NCBI GenBank assembly: GCA_039809105.1
Contig: JBDHUJ010000007.1
Span: 1 to 50,834, forward strand
DNA: 50,834 nt
Direction of reading: 5' to 3'
Source: JBDHUJ01 sp039809105
Lineage (GTDB): Bacteria; Patescibacteriota; Saccharimonadia; Saccharimonadales; UBA4665
Position 1 is the stretch's first letter. The number at the start of each line of letters is the position of its first letter. Below are positions 7,098 to 14,688 of this stretch, in pieces. The notes below the pieces were generated by a model. That model did not search any database. It saw only the letters and a list, made by a program, of their open reading frames with translations, and was not told where the DNA came from. A program made the position numbers and the translations under genes.

Positions 7098-8170
7098 TGG
7101 CCGACAAAACCGTAGACGAGCGCATAGAAAGCCACCTCGAAAACCTCCGCAAGCTCATAACTCCACGCGGCCTGTTCCTGGCTAGCGACCAAGCTGTGAC
7201 GACCGGCTACGACAAAGCTTGGCTGCGGGACAACGTCTACGAAGCCCTAGCGTTCGAATACGCCGACGATTGGGCGGTTGTGACCAAAGACTATCTGACA
7301 CTGCTCGACATTTTTGACCAACACATCGACAAAATAGATTGGGCCACGACTAACAAACCGTTCGAAAGCTGGCAGTATATACACGCTCGCTACAACCCCG
7401 ACACGCTCGAAGAATTCTGGGAAGACTGGGGCAATAAACAGCACGATGCCGTCGGCGCGGTACTGTACAAGCTGGCAGATTTCGAGGCCAAAGGCCACAG
7501 CATGCTGCGCAATGCCAAAGACCGCAAAACCGTCCAGACGCTCATCTACTACATTACGAACGTCGAGTACTGGCACGACGCAGACAACGGCATGTGGGAA
7601 GAAGCCGAGGAAGTCCATGCCAGTTCCATCGGCGCAGTGCTAGCCGGACTCAAAAAATGGAAAGAAGTCGGCGGGTTCGACGTGGACCAAGACGCCATAG
7701 ACCGCGGCCAAAAAGCTCTCGATAAATTACTGCCGCGCGAATCAGAAACCAAATTCACCGACCTAGCACTGCTATCGCTCATTTACCCGTACAACGTCGT
7801 TGACAAGCACATCGCCGGCGAAATCGTTACCAACCTGGTGTATCACCTGGAACGCGACAAGGGCGTGCTGCGGTATAAGAATGACGCGTACTACAACGCT
7901 AACCCGGACGGTTACAGCGAAGAAGCGGAGTGGTGCTTCGGCCTTTCGTGGCTGGCCATCTGCTACGAAAAGCTCGGTAACCACGAAAAAGCGCTTCAGT
8001 ACCTCGACAAAGCAACCCAAACCGTGACCAAAGAAGGCAAAGTCCCAGAACTATACTTCAGCCACACCAACAAAGCCAACGAAAACACACCCCTCGGCTG
8101 GTCCGAAAGCATGTACGTTGCGGCATTATATGAGGTAGGGGCTCGCCCCTCCCAAGCTGACTCGAAGTAA
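7097..8170 (+). CDS. GH15-like glycoside hydrolase (glucoamylase fold)
   Basis: 357 residues with the (alpha/alpha)6-barrel pattern of GH15/phosphorylase-kinase domains: KAWLRDNVYEALAF near the N-terminus, IHARYNPDTLEE and KQHDAVGAVLYKLADF in the middle, GMWEEAEEVHASSIGAVLAGL (general acid region, Glu after Trp), and PLGWSESMYVAAL near the end (second acidic region). GH15 enzymes release glucose from alpha-glucans or cleave trehalose; the actual substrate is not decided. It lacks a signal peptide, so it is cytoplasmic, and a starch-binding domain. It is shorter than usual (400-650). The stop lies in a REP-like hairpin (8156-8182). Confidence 0.75.
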   Translation: MADKTVDERIESHLENLRKLITPRGLFLASDQAVTTGYDKAWLRDNVYEALAFEYADDWAVVTKDYLTLLDIFDQHIDKIDWATTNKPFESWQYIHARYNPDTLEEFWEDWGNKQHDAVGAVLYKLADFEAKGHSMLRNAKDRKTVQTLIYYITNVEYWHDADNGMWEEAEEVHASSIGAVLAGLKKWKEVGGFDVDQDAIDRGQKALDKLLPRESETKFTDLALLSLIYPYNVVDKHIAGEIVTNLVYHLERDKGVLRYKNDAYYNANPDGYSEEAEWCFGLSWLAICYEKLGNHEKALQYLDKATQTVTKEGKVPELYFSHTNKANENTPLGWSESMYVAALYEVGARPSQADSK

Positions 8171-8225
8171 ATTCGAGCCAGCCCCTCTTAAAGTACGCCT
8201 ACCGCCTTGTCCGCTGCGCTCATAT
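8137..8225 (+). repeat. Two-hairpin dispersed repeat, copy 1
   Basis: Hairpin AGGGG-CTCG-CCCCT (8137-8150), then GCTGACTCG / CGAGCCAGC (8156-8164 / 8174-8182) around loop AAGTAAATT, then a tail ending near 8222 in GTCCGCTGCGCTCA. The same order recurs at 44929-45022. The tail also occurs inverted at 30905-30944. The GH15 stop codon lies in the second loop. Confidence 0.6.
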
Positions 8226-8444
8226 AATCAAGAATCCGAAGTCGGTCGAAGGAGGCGTTTTGTCTCCCTGAGGCTCAGCCGCCACTTCGTGCGATTCGCG
8301 TGGAAGCGTCAGGTGTGATGGCTTCGGGCTGCCCTACAGGCACGCGAGGCCCCCAGCTTGTAGGCAGCTACGGCGCGCATACTTGTGCTAGCCTGGCGGG
8401 TTTAGACCGGGGAGGTCCATGAAGATGGACAAGGAGGGTAGAAG
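8223..8444 (+). ncRNA. Possible structured leader or small RNA
   Basis: A -10 TATAAT at 8223-8228 would start a transcript near 8235, leaving about 210 nt before the next ATG. The stretch can fold: GCTGCC(C)TACA pairs with TGTAGGCAGC (about 8328-8370). Near the 3' end GACC-GGGGA-GGTC (8405-8417) competes with GTCCAT-GAAG-ATGGAC (8415-8430), which abuts the Shine-Dalgarno AAGGAGGG (8431-8438). No known riboswitch or housekeeping RNA was recognised. Confidence 0.3.
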
Positions 8445-8798
8445 ATGAAGGTAAAGCTAAGCAAACTTATACTGCCGAGCCTGGTCGTAGCAGGTGGTAT
8501 ACTCGGCGGCACGGTGCTGGCACACGCCGACACCGGTAGCACATCGGCGACCACGCAGACGTCGGCAACTACGTCAGCAGGCACGTCGACAGGCACTACA
8601 ACGGGCACGACCGTCCAAACGACGGCGGCATCTACGGCAGATGACACTAGCACCACGGACGACACTAGTACCGACACCGCGACAACCGATACGGCCGCCG
8701 CGGCCACAAGCGACACCGCGCAGTCGCAAGACGGTAGTTCGGGCGGCGGATGCGACCACGACAGCGGTCAATCCACCACAACTACCAGCGAGACGTAG
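8445..8798 (+). CDS. Small secreted Thr/Ser-rich protein
   Basis: 117 residues: a clear Sec signal peptide (KVKLSKLILPSLVVAGGILGGTVLAHA, cleavage probably after AHA at about residue 28), then a low-complexity Thr/Ser/Ala/Asp region and a Gly-Cys-Asp-His patch near the end (GGGCDHDSG). Such regions are usually exported, flexible and possibly O-glycosylated. It has a strong AAGGAGGG Shine-Dalgarno (8431-8438), unlike many neighbours, and is followed by an intrinsic terminator, so it is a single-gene unit. No enzymatic domain. Confidence 0.75.
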   Translation: MKVKLSKLILPSLVVAGGILGGTVLAHADTGSTSATTQTSATTSAGTSTGTTTGTTVQTTAASTADDTSTTDDTSTDTATTDTAAAATSDTAQSQDGSSGGGCDHDSGQSTTTTSET

Positions 8799-8818
8799 GC
8801 TCCCGGCTCCTCGCAAAA

Positions 8819-8860
8819 CGAAAACCGCCAGCCTTGAGGTAGCTGACGGTTTTCGTTCTT
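8819..8860 (+). terminator. Intrinsic terminator
   Basis: Stem 8819-8832 with 8842-8855 (14 bp, one G-U), 9-nt loop, followed by TTCTT. The stem carries its own A-run on the left and T-run on the right, so it may work in both directions. Confidence 0.7.
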
Positions 8861-8873
8861 GCAGCATGCAAGC

Positions 8874-8879
8874 TATAGT
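8874..8879 (+). promoter_or_regulatory. Leaderless promoter of phosphatidyltransferase gene
   Basis: -10 TATAGT, then 6 nt to the ATG at 8886. No convincing -35. It sits directly after the terminator. Confidence 0.55.
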
Positions 8880-8885
8880 AGCTAT

Positions 8886-9524
8886 ATGGACTTACATCGG
8901 ACAGGCAAACGACCGGACTGGCTCAAACGGCCACGCCGCGACTATAGCTGGTTCCAGCGCATCGCTCGACAGACGAACGGCATCGTGACACCAGGAAACG
9001 TTATAACAGTTATCGGCTTTGTCGTAACACTATATGGCCTTTGGCTGCTTACTAAAGCACAGTTTGGCGCCGCCGCCATAACACTGCTACTTGGGCGACT
9101 GTGCGACGTCGCAGACGGCTGGGTCGCGCACCACACCGGCACCAAAAGCCCCACCGGCGAACTGCTCGATGCCGGCTGTGACAAGATTGTCACCATTCTA
9201 GGTCTGATAGCGCTGGGCATGGCAACTATTGCGCCCTGGTGGGTGCTGGCGATGGTAGCCATCCCACAAATTGCTACTTCGGTGGTCAGCGGTCTGGCGC
9301 TGCATGGCAAACATCGGCTGCACCCATCGCCAGCGGGCAAGGTTAGTATGGTGGCCGCCTGGACAGGGTTTGCAGGGCTAGTCTTTGCAGCGTGGGTACA
9401 TAGCGGCATGTGGCATGCGTTTTTCCTCATAGTAGGTTACACCAGCGTGACCGCCGCAGTCATCCTTAGCAGCTATGCGCTCGTACACTACGTGCAGCAG
9501 CTCAACCAAAAAACCACGTCATGA
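8886..9524 (+). CDS. CDP-alcohol phosphatidyltransferase
   Basis: 212-residue integral membrane protein with about five to six hydrophobic helices. It carries the family signature as CDVADGWVAHHTGTKSPTGE then LLDAGCDK, i.e. D-x2-D-G-x2-A-...-G-x3-D-x3-D, with His in place of the usual Arg after Ala. Members join an alcohol (glycerol-3-phosphate, inositol phosphate and others) to CDP-diacylglycerol at the membrane; which phospholipid is made here cannot be told. Start at 8886 chosen from the leaderless -10; a longer start at 8859 would precede the promoter. Overlaps the lipid kinase gene by 4 nt (ATGA), so the two form a phospholipid operon. Confidence 0.8.
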   Translation: MDLHRTGKRPDWLKRPRRDYSWFQRIARQTNGIVTPGNVITVIGFVVTLYGLWLLTKAQFGAAAITLLLGRLCDVADGWVAHHTGTKSPTGELLDAGCDKIVTILGLIALGMATIAPWWVLAMVAIPQIATSVVSGLALHGKHRLHPSPAGKVSMVAAWTGFAGLVFAAWVHSGMWHAFFLIVGYTSVTAAVILSSYALVHYVQQLNQKTTS

Positions 9525-10408
9525 AGCCGTACAGCCTTATCGCCATCATCTACAACCCAAAAAGCACCGGCGCCAGCCGGCGTCTAGCCAAGCAACTGGA
9601 ACGCAAGCTTGCCAAGCGCTTACCGCAACAGAAAGTGCAGCTTATACCGACCAAGCACGCTGGCCACGCCGAAGAACTGGCGGGTGAGATTACCCGGCAC
9701 TACAAGCGGCCGCTCATCATTTCCTCGAGCGGGGACGGTGGCTACAACGAGGTCATCAACGGTATACTGCACGCCGGACACGCCGCGGGCAAGCCGGTAG
9801 CCGGTCTGCTGCCGGCCGGCAATGCCAACGACCACTACCACCAGCTGCACACGCAAGAAACCATCGACGCCATCGCCGACCAACAGGAGCAGTACATCGA
9901 CGTACTGGAACTGACTGCGACAGCCAGTGCACGAACCATGCACCGCTACGCCCACTCGTACATCGGCGTCGGCTTGACGCCAGAGGCGGGCGACAAGCTC
10001 AATCGCTCACGGTTCAAGCTGCTGAGCGAAGTCTGGATTGTCGCAAAGGTCTTGCTGTTCCTGAGTTCGGTCAAGCTGGTCGTAGACGGCGAAACGCGCC
10101 ACTACGACAGCCTGGTGTTCAGCAATATTTCCAAGATGTCGAAGATTCTGAAGCTGTCACAAAGCGCCAAACCACACGACGGCAAGTTCGAAATCACGTC
10201 GTTCCGCCGGCGTAACAAACCACGCCTTATCCGTTCACTGCTCAAGGCCACGACCATCGGACTCCCGGGCGACCGGCAGGCGACGGAATATGCTTTCACG
10301 ACTGTCAATCCGACGCTCGTACAGCTAGACGGCGAAATTTTGCGCTTAGATGCCGGCTGTGAAGTCCAAATCAAAATCGCCCCCGCCGCACTTCGTTGTA
10401 TTGTCTAA
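9521..10408 (+). CDS. Diacylglycerol kinase-family lipid kinase
   Basis: 295 residues with the DAGK catalytic domain: AIIYNPKSTGAS at the N-terminus (strand plus nucleotide loop), SSSGDGGYNEVINGI (about residues 68-82; the GDG(G/T) ATP-binding signature) and LLPAGNANDHYH. The second domain is the beta-sandwich typical of YegS/DgkB. It would phosphorylate diacylglycerol or another lipid alcohol with ATP on the inner membrane face. The classical GDGT has Gly for Thr and GTANDFA is GNANDHY; both variations occur in divergent members. Translationally coupled to the phosphatidyltransferase upstream. Confidence 0.8.
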   Translation: MKPYSLIAIIYNPKSTGASRRLAKQLERKLAKRLPQQKVQLIPTKHAGHAEELAGEITRHYKRPLIISSSGDGGYNEVINGILHAGHAAGKPVAGLLPAGNANDHYHQLHTQETIDAIADQQEQYIDVLELTATASARTMHRYAHSYIGVGLTPEAGDKLNRSRFKLLSEVWIVAKVLLFLSSVKLVVDGETRHYDSLVFSNISKMSKILKLSQSAKPHDGKFEITSFRRRNKPRLIRSLLKATTIGLPGDRQATEYAFTTVNPTLVQLDGEILRLDAGCEVQIKIAPAALRCIV

Positions 10409-10435
10409 CCCGAGAAACATGGGCGCCGTGGGAAC

Positions 10436-10553
10436 CGTTTACCATTCACCATTTTCCGTTAACCGTGCATTCACCGTGAACCGTTCACCATGGACGACGC
10501 CCGCACGGTTAACGGTAAATGGCTAATGCATAGTAAAAGGTGAAGGGTGAACG
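10436..10553. repeat. Heptad-periodic foldback element A
   Basis: Seven-nt units (AACCGTT, TACCATT, CACCATT, TTCCGTT, AACCGTG on the left; GGTTAAC, GGTAAAT, GGCTAAT, GGTGAAG, GGTGAAC on the right) form two arms that pair around 10450-10470 and 10502-10520. The right edge runs directly into the TATAAT at 10555. Confidence 0.7.
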
Positions 10554-10554
10554 G

Positions 10555-10560
10555 TATAAT
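10555..10560 (+). promoter_or_regulatory. Leaderless promoter of DUF1801 gene
   Basis: -10 TATAAT then 6 nt to the ATG at 10567. No -35; the position is occupied by the heptad element. Confidence 0.6.
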
Positions 10561-10566
10561 GGGCTT

Positions 10567-10908
10567 ATGAGTGTTGTTGATGATTACATTGCGACCATAG
10601 CTAACCCCGAAAAATCGGTTTTAGAGCATATGTATGCGGTAGTGCGCGAAACAGTGCCAGATACGACCGAGGAATTGAGTTACAACATGCCGGCGTTCAA
10701 GTGGCGGGGCAAGGGGCTTGTCGCCATCTTGTCCAACAAAGATTTTATGAGCATATATCCGTTTTGTAACCATGACCGCCTGGGACTCGACCTCAGCGGC
10801 TACGAAACCACCAAGGGCAGCATACATTTCACCCTCGAAAAACCCGTGCCGGATACGCTGCTTCGCGAGATTATCGCCGCCCGGCAAAAACAAATCACTG
10901 GCGATTAA
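10567..10908 (+). CDS. DUF1801 (YdhG-like) protein
   Basis: 113 residues: VDDYIATIANPEK, ETVPDTTEELSYNMPAFKWRGKGLVAI and FCNHDRLGLDLSGYETTKGSIHFTLEKPVPDTLLREII match the DUF1801/YdhG fold (helical N-terminus, then a beta-sheet ending in the conserved GSI.F motif). Members are small cytoplasmic proteins; some are linked to iron or stress, but no reaction is established. Start at 10567 selected because the TATAAT lies 6 nt upstream; the longer GTG start at 10540 would lie upstream of the promoter. Confidence 0.75.
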   Translation: MSVVDDYIATIANPEKSVLEHMYAVVRETVPDTTEELSYNMPAFKWRGKGLVAILSNKDFMSIYPFCNHDRLGLDLSGYETTKGSIHFTLEKPVPDTLLREIIAARQKQITGD

Positions 10909-10910
10909 GC

Positions 10911-11036
10911 CACAATTCCCAAGCACCAATACCCAAGCAATTCACAAATGACTGAATGCCCGAATGAGCAATCAGCAGCGACCATTCCGTCATTCGTGAA
11001 TCCGGTCATTGATTGGTCATTGTGATTTGGTGCTTG
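10911..11036. repeat. Heptad-periodic foldback element B
   Basis: Between the convergent DUF1801 and histidine-kinase genes. Left side reads as CAA-led heptads (CAATTCC, CAAGCAC, CAATACC, CAAGCAA). The right side is an imperfect inverted copy ending GATTTGGTGCTTG. Outer arms are 10920-10929 and 11027-11036. Likely also serves as a transcription end for both genes. Confidence 0.65.
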
Positions 11037-11037
11037 T

Positions 11038-12738
11038 TCATTTCGTTACAGTGGGGCGGGGAAGGCGGACGGTAAAGGTCGAACCTTTGCCGGGCTTGGA
11101 TTGCACCCGGATGGTGCCGCCGTGCATATCCACGATGCTTTTCGCCAAGTAGAGTCCCAGACCGGTGCCGTCGGTACTGCGGCTGGCATGGTTATCGAGC
11201 CGGGTGAATTTGCCAAACAGGTTCGCTATTTCGGCCTTTGTCATGCCGCTGCCGGTGTCGCCGACGGTTATCCGGCAGGACTGCGCCGTGGCCTGCAGAC
11301 GTACCGTTATAGTACCGCGCGCCGGCGTGTATTTGCGGGCGTTGCTGAGCAGGTTGTCGACTGCCATCGAGAGACGGGCGGGGTCGACCTGCCACAGTAC
11401 TGGTTTCTGTGGCAGGTCCACGACGAATTTCTGTTGCTCCTCGTTTGCAAGCAGTTTCTGCTGCACGCACAGCGTTTCCAGCCACGTGCGCAGGTCGACC
11501 TCGCGCGGGTGCAGCACTATCCGGCCGGACTCGAGCTTGGCGACGTTTAGCAGGTCATCGGCAATCCTCAGCAGCCGCTCATTCGCTTCGTACGCCTGTT
11601 CGACCATGTGTTGCTGGTCGCGCTGCAACGGGCCGCTGTAGCCGTCGCGCAGCATGGCCAGCAACATCCGCACGCCGCTGGCCGGTGTCCGCAGCTGATG
11701 GCTGGCCAGCGACACGAAATCGCCCTTGGCGACCTCGAGCGCGCGCTCGTCGGTAATATCTTGCATAATGCCGTACAACATTTGCGCCTTGCCACGCTCG
11801 TCGGTAACGACTTTGCCCTCGCCGTGTATGAACCGGATGGTTTTGTCGGGCCGGACAATCCGTTGCTCGAACCGGAACGGACGGTGCGTACGGAGCGCTT
11901 GGCCGATAGTATTGCCCATGGCTTTACGGTCGTCCGGGTGAACCCGCGCCAAATAACTTTCATAGGTGCCCGCCCGCTTGCCGCGCGGCACGCCGAACAA
12001 GGTGTACAGTTCGTTCGACCACGTCGTCTGGTTGTTAGGAACGTCCCACTCCCAGCTCCCGAGCTTGGCGATAGCCTGAGCCCGTCGCAGCGCTGCGGCA
12101 GTCGCATTGGCTTCGCGCTCCTTTTCTATCAGCAAACGCGTCAGGAAGTCGGTCAGCACCGCGATGAGCACCAGAACACACGTAAAGAACACGGCCGTGT
12201 TCACGACGTACGTGCCGTTATGTGCCTGGTCGGTCAGTGCTTTCGGGCTGTGCAGCCAGCCATAATAGTTGGCAATGATGACGAAGTTGTACATCAGCGC
12301 GGAACAGCCGGCCGCTATATACACGCCCAGGCGGCCGAACAGCGCGGAAGACATGATTATCGGCAGTGTGTACACGATAACGCTGCGGCTCTCTATGCCG
12401 CCGATGCTGTATATGAAATATGTAATAAACATGAGGTCGGTCGCCACGATACCGACAGCGATAGCCCGATAGTACGCCACGCTGCGCCGCAGGCGGCTGA
12501 GCGCATAAAAGACACCGTTCATGGCGAACAATACCGCCACGAAAACGATGTTCGAACCTCGCAGGCGCACCAGCCCCGGCCCGACATACAGCGAAGCCAA
12601 CGCCGGCAAAGAGATGACCGAAAGCAGCAGCCACCGCATGTTTATGTACCACCGCAGCCGGTCGTAAATGGGCTGGTTCGGTTCGGGTATGTCACCGGCG
12701 ACCGAGTGCATCATCCGCGACGTCACGTCCTTCATCAT
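11038..12738 (-). CDS. Membrane sensor histidine kinase with PAS domain
   Basis: 566 residues: about six membrane helices (residues 30-205), a PAS fold (about 225-335; GSWEWDVPNNQTTWSNELYTLFG to GIMQDITDE), HisKA dimerisation box SHQLRTP with phospho-accepting His (about 345-405), and HATPase_c with N-box DNLLSNARKY, GDTGSGM and GTGLGLYLAKSIVDMHGG (about 455-562). It autophosphorylates on His in response to a membrane or PAS-sensed signal. No response regulator is encoded in the window, so it is an orphan here. Starts inside the GH13 stop (ATGATGA overlap), so it is co-translated with that enzyme and may sense carbohydrate or envelope state (inference). Confidence 0.85.
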   Translation of the reverse strand: MMKDVTSRMMHSVAGDIPEPNQPIYDRLRWYINMRWLLLSVISLPALASLYVGPGLVRLRGSNIVFVAVLFAMNGVFYALSRLRRSVAYYRAIAVGIVATDLMFITYFIYSIGGIESRSVIVYTLPIIMSSALFGRLGVYIAAGCSALMYNFVIIANYYGWLHSPKALTDQAHNGTYVVNTAVFFTCVLVLIAVLTDFLTRLLIEKEREANATAAALRRAQAIAKLGSWEWDVPNNQTTWSNELYTLFGVPRGKRAGTYESYLARVHPDDRKAMGNTIGQALRTHRPFRFEQRIVRPDKTIRFIHGEGKVVTDERGKAQMLYGIMQDITDERALEVAKGDFVSLASHQLRTPASGVRMLLAMLRDGYSGPLQRDQQHMVEQAYEANERLLRIADDLLNVAKLESGRIVLHPREVDLRTWLETLCVQQKLLANEEQQKFVVDLPQKPVLWQVDPARLSMAVDNLLSNARKYTPARGTITVRLQATAQSCRITVGDTGSGMTKAEIANLFGKFTRLDNHASRSTDGTGLGLYLAKSIVDMHGGTIRVQSKPGKGSTFTVRLPRPTVTK

Positions 12739-14453
12739 GCGGCAGGCCCACCCGGTGTCTCATTAGGCGCAACTGCACAGATGACCGCCTCGAACGGCCC
12801 GAGCGTCAGCGTACTGTTCGCCGCCGCTACGGTCTCATGCGGCGAACTCGAAAGTACCAGATGCCGCACCACGAAAGGCAGTTCCACTGTCGCTACCGTG
12901 TCTCCGAAGTTGATGACGGTCGCGAAATGTTCGCGGTCCTTTGCGCGCGTATAACACAGCACGTCCGGCTGGCCGAGTTTGTGTACACGCATACTGCCGT
13001 GGCGCAATGCGACAGATTCGTTCCGGAGCTTGCCGAGCGCACGGTACAGCGAGAGGAACGACGTCGAGTCGTCCGTCTGCGCTTCGGCGTTCGAAGTCTC
13101 GTACCCGGCATTCACCGGCAGCCAGGTGCGTTCGGCCGTTGAGAAACCGGCATTGCGTTCGGCCGACCAGAGCATAGGCGTCCGTTCGGGGTCACGCCCG
13201 TCGCCGTTCTGGGTCGAGGGGTCTTGCACCTGCTCGGGCGTAATGACGCCGTTTTCCATACCCAATTCGTCGCCGTTATATATGAACGACATGCCGGGCA
13301 GCGTCATAAGCATGACTGCCGCCGCGCGGGCTTGTTCACGGCTCAAGCGGCTGGCAAGCCGTGGCTTGTCGTGGTTGCCGAACGCATAGCTCGACACACA
13401 GGCCGCACTGAACTGCTCGAGTGCCCGGTGGAACCGCGTCAAGAACCGGCGCCACGGCTGCGCCTGCCACGGCAGCTCAAAACCCTCGAAGTTAAACGGC
13501 GCCGCCACCCGCGGGTCCATGCCCACGTAAAACATCATATAACTAACGATGGGGTGGTTGTGCTCGGGGTACGCCTCGGTAATCATAAACCGCTGGCGGT
13601 CGATAAACCGATGATGGTCGAGGTACGCTTCTTCCTTCAGCACATCCGCCATTTCGGATAGGTAGGCGTACACCACCGGCCACCCGCAGCTGTTGTTGTG
13701 CAGCAGGGCGTGGTAGGGCTCGTCGACGCCAGGGCGGTAGTCAGGATTCGGGTCGTCGTCGGTCAAGAGCGGGTCCTTGCTCATCCAATACACCGCGTCG
13801 ACACGGAAGCCGTCGACGCCTTTGTCGAGCCAAAAGCGCATGACCTTTTTCATAGCGTTGCGGACTTTGTGATTGCTCCAGTTGAGGTCGGGCTGCCTGC
13901 GATGGAAGCTATGGAGATAATATTGCTGACGCGTTTCGTCCCATTCCCAGGCAGACTCGCCATTCAGCACATCGAGCCAGTTGTTCGGCGGCAGACGTTC
14001 GCCGTTTTCGTCTTGCTTGGCATCGCGCCAGACGTACCAGTCGGCGTACGGACCTTCGCGGCTGGCACGGGAGGCCTTGAACCAGTCATGCTCGTCGGAC
14101 GTATGGTTCGGCACCAGGTCGATGATGAGTTGCATGTCGCGGTGATGTGTTTCGGACAGCAACTCGTCGAAGTCGGCCATCGTACCGAACACCGGGTCGA
14201 CGCCGCAGTAGTCGGCCACATCGTACCCGAAATCGGCCATCGGCGAAGGGTAGAAAGGGGAAAGCCATATAGTGTTTACGCCTAAAGCCTTAATATAATC
14301 CAGCCGGCTGGTGATGCCCGGCAGGTCGCCCACGCCGTCGCCATTGCTATCCTGAAAGCTGCGCGGATAGATTTGGTACACCACCGCACCTTCCGACCAA
14401 CGGTAATGCGAAAGATGCGGTGCGCGCGGGCGCGACGGTGCAGAGGACTCCAT
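12735..14453 (-). CDS. GH13 alpha-glucosidase-family enzyme
   Basis: 572 residues with all GH13 regions: VVYQIYPRSFQDSNGDGVGD at the N-terminus, DLVPNHTSDEH (about 112-122), catalytic nucleophile Asp219 in GFRVDAVYW, acid/base Glu293 in ITEAYPE, transition-state Asp362 in GNHDKPR. QDSNGDGVGDLPGI is typical of the oligo-1,6-glucosidase/alpha-glucosidase subgroup. It hydrolyses or transfers alpha-glucosyl units from small glucans; specificity (isomaltose, maltose, trehalose, sucrose) is not resolved. No signal peptide: cytoplasmic. First gene of a two-gene operon with the histidine kinase. An extended -10 (TGG-TACACT, 14463-14468 on the minus strand) lies 9 nt before the ATG, leaving a 2-3 nt leader. 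Confidence 0.85.
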   Translation of the reverse strand: MESSAPSRPRAPHLSHYRWSEGAVVYQIYPRSFQDSNGDGVGDLPGITSRLDYIKALGVNTIWLSPFYPSPMADFGYDVADYCGVDPVFGTMADFDELLSETHHRDMQLIIDLVPNHTSDEHDWFKASRASREGPYADWYVWRDAKQDENGERLPPNNWLDVLNGESAWEWDETRQQYYLHSFHRRQPDLNWSNHKVRNAMKKVMRFWLDKGVDGFRVDAVYWMSKDPLLTDDDPNPDYRPGVDEPYHALLHNNSCGWPVVYAYLSEMADVLKEEAYLDHHRFIDRQRFMITEAYPEHNHPIVSYMMFYVGMDPRVAAPFNFEGFELPWQAQPWRRFLTRFHRALEQFSAACVSSYAFGNHDKPRLASRLSREQARAAAVMLMTLPGMSFIYNGDELGMENGVITPEQVQDPSTQNGDGRDPERTPMLWSAERNAGFSTAERTWLPVNAGYETSNAEAQTDDSTSFLSLYRALGKLRNESVALRHGSMRVHKLGQPDVLCYTRAKDREHFATVINFGDTVATVELPFVVRHLVLSSSPHETVAAANSTLTLGPFEAVICAVAPNETPGGPAA

Positions 14454-14688
14454 GACACACCCAGTGTACCAAACCCATCGCGCTTATGTGTAAGCAGTCT
14501 TACCGTTTTTTGGTTTTGGAAGCACGGGGAGACCTCACATAACATGGCATCAGTATCGAAGGGGAAGGCAAAGCGAGAGTTGCCGCCGTAAATGCAGCAA
14601 CACCTGGTTTATTTGAACGAGTACAGCTGGTTGAAAAACAGCACATAGGGCCAGACGTCGATAATTTTTTGGCAGGACAGCTTTAGTT

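Noticed and set aside
8223..8444. SRP RNA, 6S RNA or RNase P RNA
   Set aside because: Key conserved motifs of these RNAs were not found; kept only as an unassigned structured leader.
10436..11036. CRISPR array
   Set aside because: Repeats are seven-base, degenerate and palindromic, with no regular repeat-spacer pattern and no cas genes.
11608..12954. 448-codon plus-strand frame opposite the histidine kinase
   Set aside because: Shadow of a GC-rich gene; Arg/His/Gln-rich without domains, and it crosses two well-supported overlapping genes.
13698..14285. 195-codon plus-strand frame opposite the GH13 gene
   Set aside because: Antisense shadow; every GH13 catalytic region is on the minus strand.
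14543..14686. 46-codon open frame (HGISIEGEGKARVAAVNAAT...) in the gap between GH13 and purB
   Set aside because: Protein-like composition, but no start codon after the in-frame stop at 14540 and such a length is common by chance; at most a gene remnant.
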